From contig NZ_AP021872.1 of NCBI RefSeq assembly GCF_014218255.1, positions 930,001 to 994,000 of the forward strand: 64,000 nucleotides of DNA, in the 5' to 3' direction. Shown in pieces: positions 39,477-49,717 of the stretch. The stretch comes from Mycoavidus sp. B2-EB. GTDB taxonomy: Bacteria; Pseudomonadota; Gammaproteobacteria; Burkholderiales; Burkholderiaceae. Made by a program: the position numbers and the translations under genes. Position 1 is the stretch's first letter, and every line of letters begins with the position of its first letter. A model generated the notes under the pieces. The model saw only the letters and a list, made by a program, of their open reading frames with translations, was not told the DNA's origin and ran no database searches.

Positions 39477-40004
39477 ATGTCTTCTTTCAGCGGTACTTAT
39501 TTCGATTTATTTGGCTTGCCTGCGAGTTTCGAGATCCAAGATAAAGAACTTGCTAATGCGTATCGCACGGTGCAGGCGCACACTCACCCAGATCGTTTTG
39601 CCGCAGACTCGGAAGCCCAAAAACGGATTGCATTGCAATGGGCGACCCACGCGAATGATGCCTATCGCACCTTAAAAGATCCATTGCAACGAGCCATTTA
39701 TTTACTGCAGTTAGGTGGCATTGAAACGCAAGCCGAACATAACACGGTGATGGCGAACGATTTTCTTATGCTACAGCTCGAATGGCGAGAATCTATCGAA
39801 GCTGCGCAACTTGAGAAAAATCTACCCGCGCTGCAAGCATTGTTGGATAAATTGCACCATGAGCGCGCGCTCCGCCTGACAAAACTCGTGAGCTTGTTTA
39901 AGACTCAGATAGATCAAGCGGCGGAAGTGGTGCGTGAACTGATGTTCATCGAACGGGTCGCGCAAGAAGCGCAGGCTCAGATTGAAAAACTTGAATACGT
40001 GTAG
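39477..40004 (+). CDS. hscB: Fe-S protein assembly co-chaperone HscB
   Basis: A 175-residue J-protein. The N-terminal J domain has the HPD motif in [45 protein letters not shown], and the C-terminal three-helix bundle binds IscU. It stimulates HscA ATPase. It lies 11 bases before hscA. Confidence 0.95.
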   Translation: MSSFSGTYFDLFGLPASFEIQDKELANAYRTVQAHTHPDRFAADSEAQKRIALQWATHANDAYRTLKDPLQRAIYLLQLGGIETQAEHNTVMANDFLMLQLEWRESIEAAQLEKNLPALQALLDKLHHERALRLTKLVSLFKTQIDQAAEVVRELMFIERVAQEAQAQIEKLEYV

Positions 40005-40015
40005 AAGGCAAGCTG

Positions 40016-41893
40016 ATGGCTTTATTACAAATTTCCGAGCCCGGTCTAGCGCCCGCGCCTCACGAGCGACGGCTTGCAGTGGGCATCGATCTTGGCACAA
40101 CCCATTCTTTAGTGGCTGCAGTACGCAATAGCCTACCCGAAGTATTGCCAGATAGAGCAGGGGATGCCTTACTCCCCTCGGTGGTGCGTTATCTCCCAAG
40201 CGGTGAGCGACAGTTGGGCCGCCTGGCAAAAGAACACGCGGCACTCGACCCCAAAAATACGATTGTCTCGGTCAAACGCTTAATGGGGCGCGGCAAGGAA
40301 GAAATCGAGCAAGCCGCCCATGCCCCCTATAATTTGGTCGCAGCGCCGGGCATGGTGCAAATCAAAACCGCAGCCGGTATCAAAAACCCGGTCGAAGTTT
40401 CGGCTGAAATCCTGGCAGCATTGCAGCAGCGCGCGCAAGCTGCGCTGGGCGGCGAACTATTTGGCGCAGTGATCACGGTACCGGCTTATTTTGATGATGC
40501 GCAACGGCAAGCCACAAAAGATGCCGCTCAGCTTGCCGGTCTTAATGTACTGCGCTTACTCAACGAGCCTACTGCGGCGGCGATTGCCTATGGGCTTGAA
40601 AGCGGTGCGCAAGGAATCTACGCGGTCTATGACCTAGGGGGCGGCACGTTTGATTTGTCGATTCTTAAACTGACGCAAGGGGTGTTTGAAGTGCTCGCGG
40701 CTGGCGGCGACTCAAGGCTAGGCGGAGATGATTTTGATCAAGCCTTGCTAGACTATGTGCTTGCCAAAGCAGGCTTAGAGATGCACTTGCTGAGCGTTGG
40801 TGAGCAGCGGCTATTACTGGATGCTGCGCGGAGCGCGAAGGAAGCTTTATCGACGGCTCAGCAAGCCAGCGTGAATGTTTTGTTGGCAAGTGGCGAACAG
40901 ATTGCCGTGCACATCAGTGAAGTTGAATTTGCTGAGCAGGTTCAACCGCTGGTGCAGCGGACGTTGACGCCGATGCGTAAAATTTTACGCGATGCGCAGA
41001 TTACCGTAAAAGAGGTGCAAGGCGTTGTATTAGTCGGCGGTGCAACGCGCATGCCCGTGATTCGCCGTGCGGTTGAAGGGTTTTTTGAGCAACCCGCACT
41101 GACTGGCATTGATCCAGATCAAGTGGTCGCACTGGGGGCCGCAATCCAAGCCGATCTGTTAGCCGGTAACCGGCGCGCGGATGACGATTGGCTCTTGCTG
41201 GATGTCATTCCGCTCTCGTTGGGAGTTGAAACCATGGGTGGGCTGGTGGAAAAAATTATTCCGCGTAATTCAGCCATTCCGGTTGCACGTGCACAAGAAT
41301 TTACGACCTTTAAAGATGGGCAGACCGCCATGTCGATTCATGTCGTGCAAGGTGAACGCGAGCTTGTTGCAGATTGTCGTTCGCTGGCGCGTTTTGAGTT
41401 GCGCGGGATTCCGCCTATGGTGGCAGGTGCGGCACGCATTCAGGTCAGTTATCAGGTGGATGCGGATGGGTTATTATCCGTATTTGCGCGTGAAACGCAC
41501 TCCGGCGTTGCCGCTTCAGTCGCAGTCAAACCGGCCTATGGTTTAAACGATGAAGATATTTCTCGTATGCTAAATGACAGTTTTCAGGCGGCTAACCTCG
41601 ATAAAGATACGCGCGCATTGCGTGAACTCCAAGTCGATGCGCAGCGCTTGTTAGCCGCCACAGAAAGCGCTTTAGCCAGCGATGCGGCGTTGCTCAGCGA
41701 AGCCGAGCGAGCCGCGATTGACACCGCCCTAGATACGCTGCAGAAACTCAAAGAGAGTCCGCAACACGATGCTTTGGAACAAGCGATTAAAACATTAGCG
41801 ACCGTAACCGATGAATTCGCGGCCCGGCGCATGAATCAGAATATTCGTGCGGCGCTAGCTGGCCGCAAAGTTAAAGAGCTGACTGAACAATAA
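40016..41893 (+). CDS. hscA: Fe-S protein assembly chaperone HscA
   Basis: The 625-residue Hsp70 has the ATP-binding [33 protein letters not shown] and [15 protein letters not shown] blocks, then a substrate-binding domain from about residue 390 ([15 protein letters not shown]). HscA binds the LPPVK motif of IscU and drives cluster transfer. Length and motifs are all as expected. Confidence 0.97.
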   Translation: MALLQISEPGLAPAPHERRLAVGIDLGTTHSLVAAVRNSLPEVLPDRAGDALLPSVVRYLPSGERQLGRLAKEHAALDPKNTIVSVKRLMGRGKEEIEQAAHAPYNLVAAPGMVQIKTAAGIKNPVEVSAEILAALQQRAQAALGGELFGAVITVPAYFDDAQRQATKDAAQLAGLNVLRLLNEPTAAAIAYGLESGAQGIYAVYDLGGGTFDLSILKLTQGVFEVLAAGGDSRLGGDDFDQALLDYVLAKAGLEMHLLSVGEQRLLLDAARSAKEALSTAQQASVNVLLASGEQIAVHISEVEFAEQVQPLVQRTLTPMRKILRDAQITVKEVQGVVLVGGATRMPVIRRAVEGFFEQPALTGIDPDQVVALGAAIQADLLAGNRRADDDWLLLDVIPLSLGVETMGGLVEKIIPRNSAIPVARAQEFTTFKDGQTAMSIHVVQGERELVADCRSLARFELRGIPPMVAGAARIQVSYQVDADGLLSVFARETHSGVAASVAVKPAYGLNDEDISRMLNDSFQAANLDKDTRALRELQVDAQRLLAATESALASDAALLSEAERAAIDTALDTLQKLKESPQHDALEQAIKTLATVTDEFAARRMNQNIRAALAGRKVKELTEQ

Positions 41894-41924
41894 CATTATT
41901 TTTAAGAAATAACGGGAACCTTAG

Positions 41925-42272
41925 ATGCCTCAGGTCATTGTATTACCTCATCTCGAATTATGCCCAGAAGGCGCTGTGATCGATGCGACGCCAGGCAAAA
42001 GTATCTGCGATACATTACTTGAAAATGGGGTAGAGATCGAGCATGCCTGTGAGAAATCGTGTGCCTGCACAACCTGCCATGTGATTGTAAGAGAAGGCTT
42101 TAAGCAACTCGGCCATCCTGGTGAAATGGAAGAAGATTTGCTTGATATGGCCTGGGGGTTGGAAGCCACTTCTCGCTTATCATGCCAAGCGCTGATCCCA
42201 GCCCAAGCCGAGGGCGCTATCGTGGTTGAAATTCCACGGTATACAATTAATCATGCAAAAGAAAAGCATTAA
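41925..42272 (+). CDS. fdx: ISC system [2Fe-2S] ferredoxin
   Basis: The 115-residue ferredoxin carries the adrenodoxin-type cluster ligands in CEKSCACTTCHV plus the later cysteine in RLSCQA. It supplies electrons to IscS/IscU. It ends the isc operon; iscX, which normally follows fdx in relatives, is not found in the 190 bases before sucA. A short inverted repeat AATAGCG-CT-CGCTATT directly after its stop may be a weak terminator. Confidence 0.96.
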   Translation: MPQVIVLPHLELCPEGAVIDATPGKSICDTLLENGVEIEHACEKSCACTTCHVIVREGFKQLGHPGEMEEDLLDMAWGLEATSRLSCQALIPAQAEGAIVVEIPRYTINHAKEKH

Positions 42273-42310
42273 GAATAGCGCTCGCTATTTGCTGTGTTAA
42301 AATTATTCGT

Positions 42311-42440
42311 ATAGATCGCCTCAGTCAGTGGTTTGATTGAGGCGCTATCTGAATTCCCTCCTTCCTGTGCGCTAATTGCGATCCGCTAAACGGTCAGGCC
42401 GTGCTGCGGGAGGTCTGGTTAACCCGCTATTTCTCGACAA
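42311..42440 (+). ncRNA. Candidate sucA-type structured leader RNA
   Basis: The sucA 5' leader can be folded into at least two stems: CGCCTCA (42317-42323) with TGAGGCG (42338-42344), flanked by AGAT/ATCT, and GCGGG (42406-42410) with CCCGC (42423-42427). A conserved sucA RNA motif is known upstream of sucA in Burkholderiales and is thought to control the gene. The location and the structured leader fit it, but I could not check the conserved positions, so the boundaries are approximate. Confidence 0.45.
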
Positions 42441-42464
42441 ACTTGAGGAAAAGGTGAGCGTCAA

Positions 42465-45320
42465 ATGATGCAACAATTTCGATCAAACTCATATTTATTT
42501 GGCGGTAATGCGCCGTATGTTGAAGAGCTTTATGAAGCCTATCTCAACAATCCTGCTTCCGTGTCAGATCATTGGCGCGACTATTTCGATGCGCTCCAAA
42601 ATGTGCCTGCGGTTGATGGCTCTAACGCGAGCGATGTGGCACATGGTCCAATTATTGAGTCCTTTGCGCAACGTGCTAAAGCAAATACATTGCAGCAGCA
42701 AACAGGCAGCATGGATTTGGGGATTGCGCGTAAACAAGTTTACGTTCAAGCGTTAATTGATGCCTATCGCTTTATGGGTTCGCGCTGGGCTAATCTAGAT
42801 CCGCTTAAGCGCCAAGAGCGCCCACACATCCCTGAGCTTGAACCCGCTTTCTATGATTTCACTGAAGCCGACATGGATCAAGTATTCCATGCCGGGAATT
42901 TATATTTTGGTTTTGAGCAAGCCACTCTAAGAGAAATCGTCAAAGCGCTGCGCGATACTTACTGCGGCACAATCGGCGTTGAGTTCATGTACATCAGTGA
43001 CCCTGAACAAAAACGCTGGTGGAAAGAGCGCCTGGAATCGACTCGCGCCACGCCAGATTTTTCGGCTGAAAAGAAAAAGCATATTTTTGAGCGCCTCACT
43101 GCAGCCGAAGGGCTTGAGCGTTACCTGCATACTAAGTTTGTCGGCCAAAAACGCTTTTCCCTCGAAGGGGGTGAAAGTTTTATCGCATCGATGGACGAGC
43201 TGGTGCGCCATTCCGGCGGGCTAGGCGTGCAAGAAATCGTGATTGGGATGGCGCATCGCGGTCGCTTGAATATCTTAGTCAATACCCTGGGCAAAATGCC
43301 GGCGGATCTTTTTGCTGAGTTTGAAGGCAAGCACTTAGATGAGCTGCCGGCGGGCGATGTTAAATACCATAAAGGTTTTTCCAGCGATGTATCGACCCCA
43401 GGCGGTCCCGTGCATTTGTCGCTGGCGTTCAATCCGTCCCACCTTGAAATTGTCAACCCAGTAGTTGAAGGGTCAGCCAAAGCTCGGATGGAGCGCCGCG
43501 GCGATCCAGATGGCAGCCAAGTATTGCCCGTGCTAGTGCATGGCGATGCTGCGTTTGCCGGGCAGGGGGTTGTGATGGAAACGCTCAATCTGGCGCAAAC
43601 CCGGGGCTATGGCACGTACGGTACCGTGCATGTCGTGATTAATAATCAAATTGGCTTTACGACTTCTGATCCGCGCGATGCGCGTTCAACTTTGTATTGC
43701 TCAGACGTTGTCAAGATGATCGAAGCGCCCGTTATTCATGTGAATGGCGACGATCCAGAAGCCGTGATCTTAGCGACTCAGCTCGCGGTCGATTTCCGGG
43801 CAAAATTTCATCAAGACGTGGTGCTGGATATTGTTTGCTTCCGCAAGCTAGGCCACAATGAGCAAGATACCCCTGCGGTCACGCAGCCATTGATGTATAA
43901 AAAGATTGCTCAGCATCCAGGCACTCGTGCACTCTATGCCGAGAAACTAGTGGCGCAAGGTGTTTTAACCAACGAAGAAGCCGATGGGTATGTGAAGCGC
44001 TACCGTCAAGCGATGGACGAAGGACAGCATACGGTTGATCCCGTCTTGTCGAATTACAAAAGTAAATATGCAGTCGATTGGGTACCATTTTTAAACCGTA
44101 AATGGACCGATGCGGCAGACACAGCCGTGCCGTTAGCTGAGCTAAAACGCTTAGCTGAGCGGATTACTACGGTACCAGAAACGCTCAAACTGCATTCATT
44201 AGTTGAGCGGGTGGTGAATGATCGCCGCGCCATGGGTAAAGGTGAGCAGCCGCTTGATTGGGGCATGGGCGAGCACCTGGCTTATGCTTCGTTAGTCGCT
44301 TCTGGCTATGCCGTACGTTTAACTGGGCAAGATAGCGGGCGCGGCACATTTACGCACCGTCACTCCGTGTTGCATGATCAAAACCGAGAAAGCTGGGATG
44401 GCGGCAGCTATATCCCATTAAAGAACGTCACCGAGAATCAAGCGACCTTTAATGTGATCGACTCCGTGCTGTCCGAAGAGGCCGTGCTAGGCTTTGAATA
44501 TGGCTACTCGACAGCCGAGCCCAATACCCTTGTATTATGGGAAGCGCAATTCGGCGATTTTGCGAATGGCGCGCAGGTCGTGATTGACCAATTCATTTCA
44601 TCGGGTGAAGTGAAATGGGGTCGGGTTTCAGGCTTGACGATGCTGTTGCCACATGGTTATGAGGGCCAAGGGCCAGAGCATTCATCCGCGCGGATTGAGC
44701 GTTTTTTACAACTCTGCGCAGATCACAATATGCAAGTGGTACAACCGACAACGCCAGCACAGGTCTTTCATCTATTGCGTCGGCAGATGATTCGTCTGTT
44801 CCGTAAGCCCTTAATCGTCGCTACGCCGAAATCGCTGCTGCGTCATAAAGAGGCCGTGAGCAGTTTATCTGAGCTCGCTAAAGGATCTTTCCGCACGATC
44901 ATTGGTGAAACAGATACGACACTCGAGCCTAAAAAAATCAAGCGACTGGTAGTCTGCTCGGGCCGTGTCTACTATGATCTAGTAGCGCATCGCCGTGAAA
45001 ACAAGATAAAGGATGCCGCCATCATTCGAGTGGAACAGCTCTATCCTTTCTCGCATAAAGCCTTTGAAGCAGAATTGAAGAAATACGAGCATGTTACCGA
45101 AATAGTCTGGGTCCAAGATGAGCCACAAAACCAAGGGCCTTGGTTCTATATCGAGCATCATCTGCTAGAAGGCATGAAAGAAGGGCAAAAACTTGCCTAT
45201 AGTGGCCGTCCTGCTTCTGCTTCGCCAGCGGTGGGGTATTATGCGAAACATTATGAGCAGCAAAAGCAACTCATTGAAGGAGCATTTGGCCGCTTGAAAG
45301 GCGCAGTACGCGTAAAATAA
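42465..45320 (+). CDS. sucA: 2-oxoglutarate dehydrogenase E1 component
   Basis: The 951-residue thiamine-diphosphate enzyme (also called odhA) starts MMQQFRSNSYLFGGNAPYVEELYEAYL. It has the ThDP-binding region GMAHRGRLNILVNTLGK and LVHGDAAFAGQGVVMETLNL, and the transketolase-like half with FTHRHSVLHDQ and PHGYEGQGPEHSSARIERFL. E1 decarboxylates 2-oxoglutarate and passes succinyl groups to E2. A GAGGAAAAGG ribosome-binding site precedes the ATG pair. sucB and lpdA follow as one operon. Confidence 0.97.
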   Translation: MMQQFRSNSYLFGGNAPYVEELYEAYLNNPASVSDHWRDYFDALQNVPAVDGSNASDVAHGPIIESFAQRAKANTLQQQTGSMDLGIARKQVYVQALIDAYRFMGSRWANLDPLKRQERPHIPELEPAFYDFTEADMDQVFHAGNLYFGFEQATLREIVKALRDTYCGTIGVEFMYISDPEQKRWWKERLESTRATPDFSAEKKKHIFERLTAAEGLERYLHTKFVGQKRFSLEGGESFIASMDELVRHSGGLGVQEIVIGMAHRGRLNILVNTLGKMPADLFAEFEGKHLDELPAGDVKYHKGFSSDVSTPGGPVHLSLAFNPSHLEIVNPVVEGSAKARMERRGDPDGSQVLPVLVHGDAAFAGQGVVMETLNLAQTRGYGTYGTVHVVINNQIGFTTSDPRDARSTLYCSDVVKMIEAPVIHVNGDDPEAVILATQLAVDFRAKFHQDVVLDIVCFRKLGHNEQDTPAVTQPLMYKKIAQHPGTRALYAEKLVAQGVLTNEEADGYVKRYRQAMDEGQHTVDPVLSNYKSKYAVDWVPFLNRKWTDAADTAVPLAELKRLAERITTVPETLKLHSLVERVVNDRRAMGKGEQPLDWGMGEHLAYASLVASGYAVRLTGQDSGRGTFTHRHSVLHDQNRESWDGGSYIPLKNVTENQATFNVIDSVLSEEAVLGFEYGYSTAEPNTLVLWEAQFGDFANGAQVVIDQFISSGEVKWGRVSGLTMLLPHGYEGQGPEHSSARIERFLQLCADHNMQVVQPTTPAQVFHLLRRQMIRLFRKPLIVATPKSLLRHKEAVSSLSELAKGSFRTIIGETDTTLEPKKIKRLVVCSGRVYYDLVAHRRENKIKDAAIIRVEQLYPFSHKAFEAELKKYEHVTEIVWVQDEPQNQGPWFYIEHHLLEGMKEGQKLAYSGRPASASPAVGYYAKHYEQQKQLIEGAFGRLKGAVRVK

Positions 45321-45322
45321 AA

Positions 45323-45347
45323 GCGTTGGGCTTTTAAAGCCCAACGC
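45323..45347 (+). repeat. First hairpin between sucA and sucB
   Basis: A perfect 9-bp inverted repeat, GCGTTGGGC-TTTTAAA-GCCCAACGC, starts three bases after the sucA stop. No T-run follows. It could limit read-through or protect the upstream mRNA end. Confidence 0.55.
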
Positions 45348-45365
45348 CGTTATAGAATACAAGCA

Positions 45366-45393
45366 TTTTTCGGCACGCTCGTGTGCCGAAAAA
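45366..45393 (+). terminator. Second hairpin between sucA and sucB (bidirectional terminator-like)
   Basis: TTTTTCGGCAC and GTGCCGAAAAA form an 11-bp stem with loop GCTCGT. A/T tracts at the stem base resemble a two-way intrinsic terminator, though only AAAATAAATAT follows on the plus strand. It lies about 40 bases before the sucB start inside an otherwise co-directional operon. Confidence 0.5.
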
Positions 45394-45435
45394 TAAATAT
45401 ACTTCGGTTTGTTAGAGATCTATTCAGGAAAATCA

Positions 45436-46677
45436 ATGGCTATTGTAGAAGTCAAGGTGCCGCAGCTATCCGAATCCGTCGCTGATGCGACCCTGCTGCA
45501 ATGGAAAAAACGTCCCGGTGAGGCGGTCGCACAAGATGAAATCATCATTGAAGTTGAGACCGATAAAGTTGTGCTTGAAGTCCCTGCGCCAGCAGCCGGG
45601 GTCATGATGCAGATTGTCCGCGAAAATGGCGATACGGTGGTCGCGGATGAAGTGATTGCTAAAATCGATACGGCAGCTCAAGCCGGAGCCGTCTCCAGCG
45701 AAGCTAAACCAGCGCCAGCCGCAAGTGTACCTAATGCTGCCGCACCGGCTGAGCCAGCCAGTGCGAAAGCCATGCCTTCAGCAGCGAAACTCATGGCTGA
45801 AAAAGGCATGAGTGCAGCTCAAGTAGAAGGCAGTGGACGCGATGGGCGAATCACGAAGGGCGATGTGCTAGCTACACCTGCAGTGGCGCCCACGGCGGCT
45901 GCACCTGCTCGCGCTGCGGTTAAACCCGCACTGCCTGAGGTGAAAGCTGCGGTGAATTTAAGCCAGTCGCTTGAAGGCCGGTCAGAACAAAGAGTGCCGA
46001 TGTCGCGTTTGCGCGCCCGTATTGCACAGCGCCTCCTTGAATCGCAACAAACCAACGCGATCTTGACGACGTTTAACGAAGTCAATATGCAGCCGGTTAT
46101 GGAGCTGCGTAATAAATACAAAGATAAATTCGAAAAAGCCCATGGCGCGCGCTTAGGTTTTATGTCTTTCTTTGTTAAAGCAGCCGTGCATGCATTAAAG
46201 AAATACCCGATCGTAAACGCCTCAGTCGATGGCAACGATGTGGTGTATCACGGCTACTTTGATATTGGCATTGCCGTTGGTTCGCCACGCGGACTGGTGG
46301 TGCCCGTCTTGCGTGACGTAGATCAAATGAGCTTGGCTGAGATTGAAAACAAGATTGCAGAATATGGCCAAAAAGCGAAAGAGGGTAAGTTGTCGCTAGA
46401 AGAACTCACCGGCGGCACGTTCTCTATTTCCAACGGTGGCGTATTTGGCTCAATGCTATCCACACCTATTATTAATCCACCCCAATCCGCGATCCTTGGC
46501 GTGCATGCCACTAAAGAGCGCGCTGTAGTGGAAAATGGGCAAATTGTGGTGCGTCCAATGAACTACCTCGCCATGTCTTACGACCATCGCATTATCGATG
46601 GGCGGGAAGCCGTATTAGCGCTCGTTGCCATCAAAGAAGCGTTAGAAGACCCAGCGCGACTCTTGCTCGACCTGTAA
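45436..46677 (+). CDS. sucB: Dihydrolipoyllysine-residue succinyltransferase (E2 of 2-oxoglutarate dehydrogenase)
   Basis: The ATG at 45436 gives 413 residues (also odhB). It has one lipoyl domain (1-80, lipoyl lysine in [11 protein letters not shown]), an Ala/Pro linker, the E3-binding domain ([25 protein letters not shown]) and the catalytic domain ending in [12 protein letters not shown] with the active-site histidine. Nine codons upstream in the same frame lack support. It accepts the succinyl group from SucA. Confidence 0.96.
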   Translation: MAIVEVKVPQLSESVADATLLQWKKRPGEAVAQDEIIIEVETDKVVLEVPAPAAGVMMQIVRENGDTVVADEVIAKIDTAAQAGAVSSEAKPAPAASVPNAAAPAEPASAKAMPSAAKLMAEKGMSAAQVEGSGRDGRITKGDVLATPAVAPTAAAPARAAVKPALPEVKAAVNLSQSLEGRSEQRVPMSRLRARIAQRLLESQQTNAILTTFNEVNMQPVMELRNKYKDKFEKAHGARLGFMSFFVKAAVHALKKYPIVNASVDGNDVVYHGYFDIGIAVGSPRGLVVPVLRDVDQMSLAEIENKIAEYGQKAKEGKLSLEELTGGTFSISNGGVFGSMLSTPIINPPQSAILGVHATKERAVVENGQIVVRPMNYLAMSYDHRIIDGREAVLALVAIKEALEDPARLLLDL

Positions 46678-46703
46678 CCGTCTAACTTTTCTGTATCTGA
46701 ATT

Positions 46704-48140
46704 ATGTCTAATCAATTTGATGTCATTGTGATTGGCGGTGGCCCAGGCGGCTACATCGCAGCAATTCGCGCAGCGCAACTCGGTAAATCGGTGGCTTGCG
46801 TGGAAAAATGGAAAAACCCAAACGGCGAAACAGTTCTAGGCGGCACTTGCCTGAATGTCGGCTGTATCCCTTCCAAAGCACTCTTGGCGTCGTCTGAAAC
46901 CTTCGAGCACACAGCGCATCACCTGGCCGAGCATGGGATTTCAGTAAACGGCGAAGTGCAGCTCGATTTAGCCAAAATGCTGGCTCGTAAAGATGGCATT
47001 GTGAGTAAAATGACCAAAGGCATTGAGTTTTTGTTGCGCAAAAACAAAGTGACTTGGCTCAAAGGCCATGCTCAATTTACCGCTCGCAATAGCGCGGGAA
47101 ATTATCAAATCGAAGTCATCGGCGAGGGCGCAGCGCAAACCATTACCGGTCAACATATCATTATTGCGACCGGTTCAAAAGCCCGACATTTGCCAAACAT
47201 TCCGATTGATAACCGTATCATCGCCGATAACGAAGGCGCGCTCTCGTTTGACTCTGTCCCTAAAAAACTCGCGGTGATTGGGGCCGGTGTGATCGGCCTA
47301 GAACTGGGTTCGGTATGGCGTCGTCTAGGCGCACAAGTTACCGTGCTAGAAGCCGCGCCGAGTTTTCTTGCGGCCGCGGATGATGGCGTTGCTAAAGAAG
47401 CCTGGAAACAATTGACCAAGCAAGGGCTAGCGATTCACCTTGGGGTCAAAATCGGCGACGTTAAAACCACCCAGCAGGGCGTTTCAATTGCCTATACTGA
47501 CAAAGAAGGCGCCGCACACACGCTGGCCGCGGATCGTTTAATCGTCTCCGTCGGGCGTGTGCCGAACACAGATGGTTTAGGCTTAGAAAAGATTGGGCTA
47601 GCGGTGAACGAGCGCGGCATGATTGAAGTCGATGAGCAGTGCCGGACTCAATTGCCTAATGTATATGCAATTGGCGATGTCGTCAGAGGCCCAATGTTGG
47701 CCCATAAAGCGGAAGACGAAGGGGTCATGGTAGCCGAAGTCATTGATGGTCAAAAACCGCATATCGACTACAATTGCGTGCCTTGGGTGATCTATACCGC
47801 ACCTGAAATTGCCTGGGTAGGCAAGACCGAGCAGCAACTTAAGCAAGAAGGGCGTGCCTACAAAGCGGGGCAATTCCCATTCGCAGCGAATGGCCGCGCG
47901 CTTGGCATGGCAAAGGCGGAAGGTTTTATCAAAATGCTAGCAGATGCGAAAACCGATGAAATTCTCGGCGTACATATTGTCTCGTCTGCGGCTTCTGATT
48001 TAATTGCTGAAGCGGTCGCTGCCATGGAATTCAAAGCAGCGTCTGAAGATATTGGCCGGATCTGCCATCCCCACCCATCCTTATCTGAAGTCATGCGCGA
48101 GGCCGCTTTGGCCGTGGAAAAGCGCGCGCTGAATATGTAA
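46704..48140 (+). CDS. lpdA: Dihydrolipoyl dehydrogenase (E3)
   Basis: The 478-residue flavoprotein has the FAD motif VIGGGPGGYIAAIRAAQLG, the redox disulfide GGTCLNVGCIPSKALL, the NAD motif VIGAGVIGLELGSVW and the catalytic C-terminal HPHPSLSEVMREA. It reoxidises the lipoyl groups of SucB. It is the third gene of the odh operon and is followed by a clear terminator. Confidence 0.97.
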   Translation: MSNQFDVIVIGGGPGGYIAAIRAAQLGKSVACVEKWKNPNGETVLGGTCLNVGCIPSKALLASSETFEHTAHHLAEHGISVNGEVQLDLAKMLARKDGIVSKMTKGIEFLLRKNKVTWLKGHAQFTARNSAGNYQIEVIGEGAAQTITGQHIIIATGSKARHLPNIPIDNRIIADNEGALSFDSVPKKLAVIGAGVIGLELGSVWRRLGAQVTVLEAAPSFLAAADDGVAKEAWKQLTKQGLAIHLGVKIGDVKTTQQGVSIAYTDKEGAAHTLAADRLIVSVGRVPNTDGLGLEKIGLAVNERGMIEVDEQCRTQLPNVYAIGDVVRGPMLAHKAEDEGVMVAEVIDGQKPHIDYNCVPWVIYTAPEIAWVGKTEQQLKQEGRAYKAGQFPFAANGRALGMAKAEGFIKMLADAKTDEILGVHIVSSAASDLIAEAVAAMEFKAASEDIGRICHPHPSLSEVMREAALAVEKRALNM

Positions 48141-48175
48141 GACGTGGATCAACAGAAAGCACAATAGAGGTGAAT

Positions 48176-48203
48176 AAAAAAGGCGAGGTGACTCGTCTTT
48201 TTT
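48176..48203 (+). terminator. Intrinsic terminator of the sucA-sucB-lpdA operon
   Basis: AAAAAAGGCGAG and CTCGTCTTTTTT make a 12-position stem (one G-T pair) around GTGA, ending in a T-tract. It lies 35 bases after the lpdA stop and 12 bases before the zapE start, so zapE probably has its own promoter or depends on read-through. Confidence 0.8.
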
Positions 48204-48215
48204 ATTGGCTGCGCA

Positions 48216-49316
48216 ATGAATGTCATACAATATTATGAGCGTGAGCTCGAAACCCGCGGCTATCGGGTAGATTCCGCTCAACATGCAGCGGTGGCGAGCT
48301 TGCAGCGTTGCTATGAGCAATGGGTCAAATACCAAGCGCGGCACGCCAATGTGTTTATGAAATTGCTAAGCCCTGGCGAAACGCCCAAAGGCGTTTATAT
48401 GTGGGGGGGCGTAGGACGCGGCAAGAGCTTCTTGATGGATAGTTTTTACGCTTGCGTGCCACTGCCGAACAAAATTCGGTTGCATTTTCATGAATTTATG
48501 CGTGAAGTGCACCGGCAACTTGATGAGCTTAAAAAAACCGCTAATCCATTGGATGTGTTAGCACGCGATATTGCACAACGTTATCGCTTAATCTGCTTTG
48601 ATGAATTCCATGTGTCGGATATTGCCGATGCCATGATCCTGCATCGTTTGCTTGAACGTTTATTTAAAAGCGGCGTGCAATTTGTAACGACCTCAAATTA
48701 CCACCCTGCAACGCTCTATCCAGAAGGTTTGCACCGTGACCGCATTTTACCGGCCATCGATCTACTCAGTAGCAAGCTTGAAATCATCAATGTGGATGGC
48801 GGTGTTGATTACCGTCAACGGACTTTCGCGCAAGCGAATGTTTACTATACGCCGCTTAGCCCAACCGCCGATGAAGCCTTGCGGCAAACTTTTGCGGCGC
48901 TAGCCGCCGGGCCTGACGAAAGCCCGTTATTGCGTATTGAACAGCGTAAATTACTTGCATTACGCCGCGCTGGCCGGGTGGTCTGGTTTGATTTCGCGAC
49001 TCTCTGTGGAGGACCGCGCTCGCAGAATGACTATCTTGAACTGGCCAATCGCTTTCATACGATTATTCTGTCAGGTGTGCCGCAAATGACGCCGCGCATG
49101 GCTTCTGAGGCACGCCGTTTTACCTGGTTAATCGATGTTTTATATGACCATAAAGTTAAGCTGTTAATTTCAGCCGAAGTCACACCCACCGAGCTTTATT
49201 TTGGTGGCCCGCTGGCGAATGAATTTGCGCGCACGGTGTCGCGCATTATTGAAATGCAGTCAAAAACTTACTTAGAAGCGCCGAATCGAAGCACCGTGGA
49301 CACTTCGTTGACATAA
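48216..49316 (+). CDS. zapE: Cell division protein ZapE (AFG1-like ATPase)
   Basis: The 366-residue P-loop ATPase has Walker A GGVGRGKSFLMD, Walker B LICFDEFHVSDIADAMIL, and FVTTSNYHPATLYPEGLHRDRILPAI, the AFG1/ZapE signatures. ZapE associates with the FtsZ ring during constriction under stress. It follows lpdA as in Burkholderia. Confidence 0.94.
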   Translation: MNVIQYYERELETRGYRVDSAQHAAVASLQRCYEQWVKYQARHANVFMKLLSPGETPKGVYMWGGVGRGKSFLMDSFYACVPLPNKIRLHFHEFMREVHRQLDELKKTANPLDVLARDIAQRYRLICFDEFHVSDIADAMILHRLLERLFKSGVQFVTTSNYHPATLYPEGLHRDRILPAIDLLSSKLEIINVDGGVDYRQRTFAQANVYYTPLSPTADEALRQTFAALAAGPDESPLLRIEQRKLLALRRAGRVVWFDFATLCGGPRSQNDYLELANRFHTIILSGVPQMTPRMASEARRFTWLIDVLYDHKVKLLISAEVTPTELYFGGPLANEFARTVSRIIEMQSKTYLEAPNRSTVDTSLT

Positions 49317-49717
49317 GCTGTGGCGCGCGCTATGTGCATGGCCCTTAGAACGTTTGGGCTTTTGTATCTTGTTATTGTGCTTATTTCGGGCTTAGCGATC
49401 AGCCGCTCGGTTTTTTCTATTTCTCTCTAAATTTAAAAAAATGGTTTATTTAGCACCGACTACTTATCCACAAACGCAGTGGATAAGTCTGTTGAAAAGC
49501 CTGTATTACTCTTCCATTTGAAAGATAAAATCAGGCCTCTGGAGACCTTGTGCTATGCAATGCACATTTGTTGAGCGCTCTGCTGGGGTAATATGCACAT
49601 ACGTGTCAAAAGCGCCCTCTAATCCTATTTTCTGAGTATCAGATGAATGGCTGGTTAGGTTGAAAGCCAAGCATTGGGTAACCGCAGTCGAAGTCGTCTA
49701 TTCAATACATTTATTTT
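49317..49717. other. Non-coding stretch between zapE and the phosphoglycerol transferase gene
   Basis: About 400 bases without a credible gene. The main feature is a perfect inverted repeat holding a consensus DnaA box, described separately. The promoter of the following gene should lie towards the right end. Confidence 0.5.
49462..49488. promoter_or_regulatory. Inverted repeat with a consensus DnaA box
   Basis: ACTTATCCAC-AAACGCA-GTGGATAAGT is a perfect 10-bp inverted repeat. The left arm reads TTATCCACA at 49464-49472, which equals the strong DnaA-box consensus; the right arm read on the minus strand is TTATCCACT, one base off. No T-run follows, so it is not an obvious terminator. It could be a DnaA-binding regulatory site, but a chance match or another protein's operator is possible. 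Confidence 0.45.
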
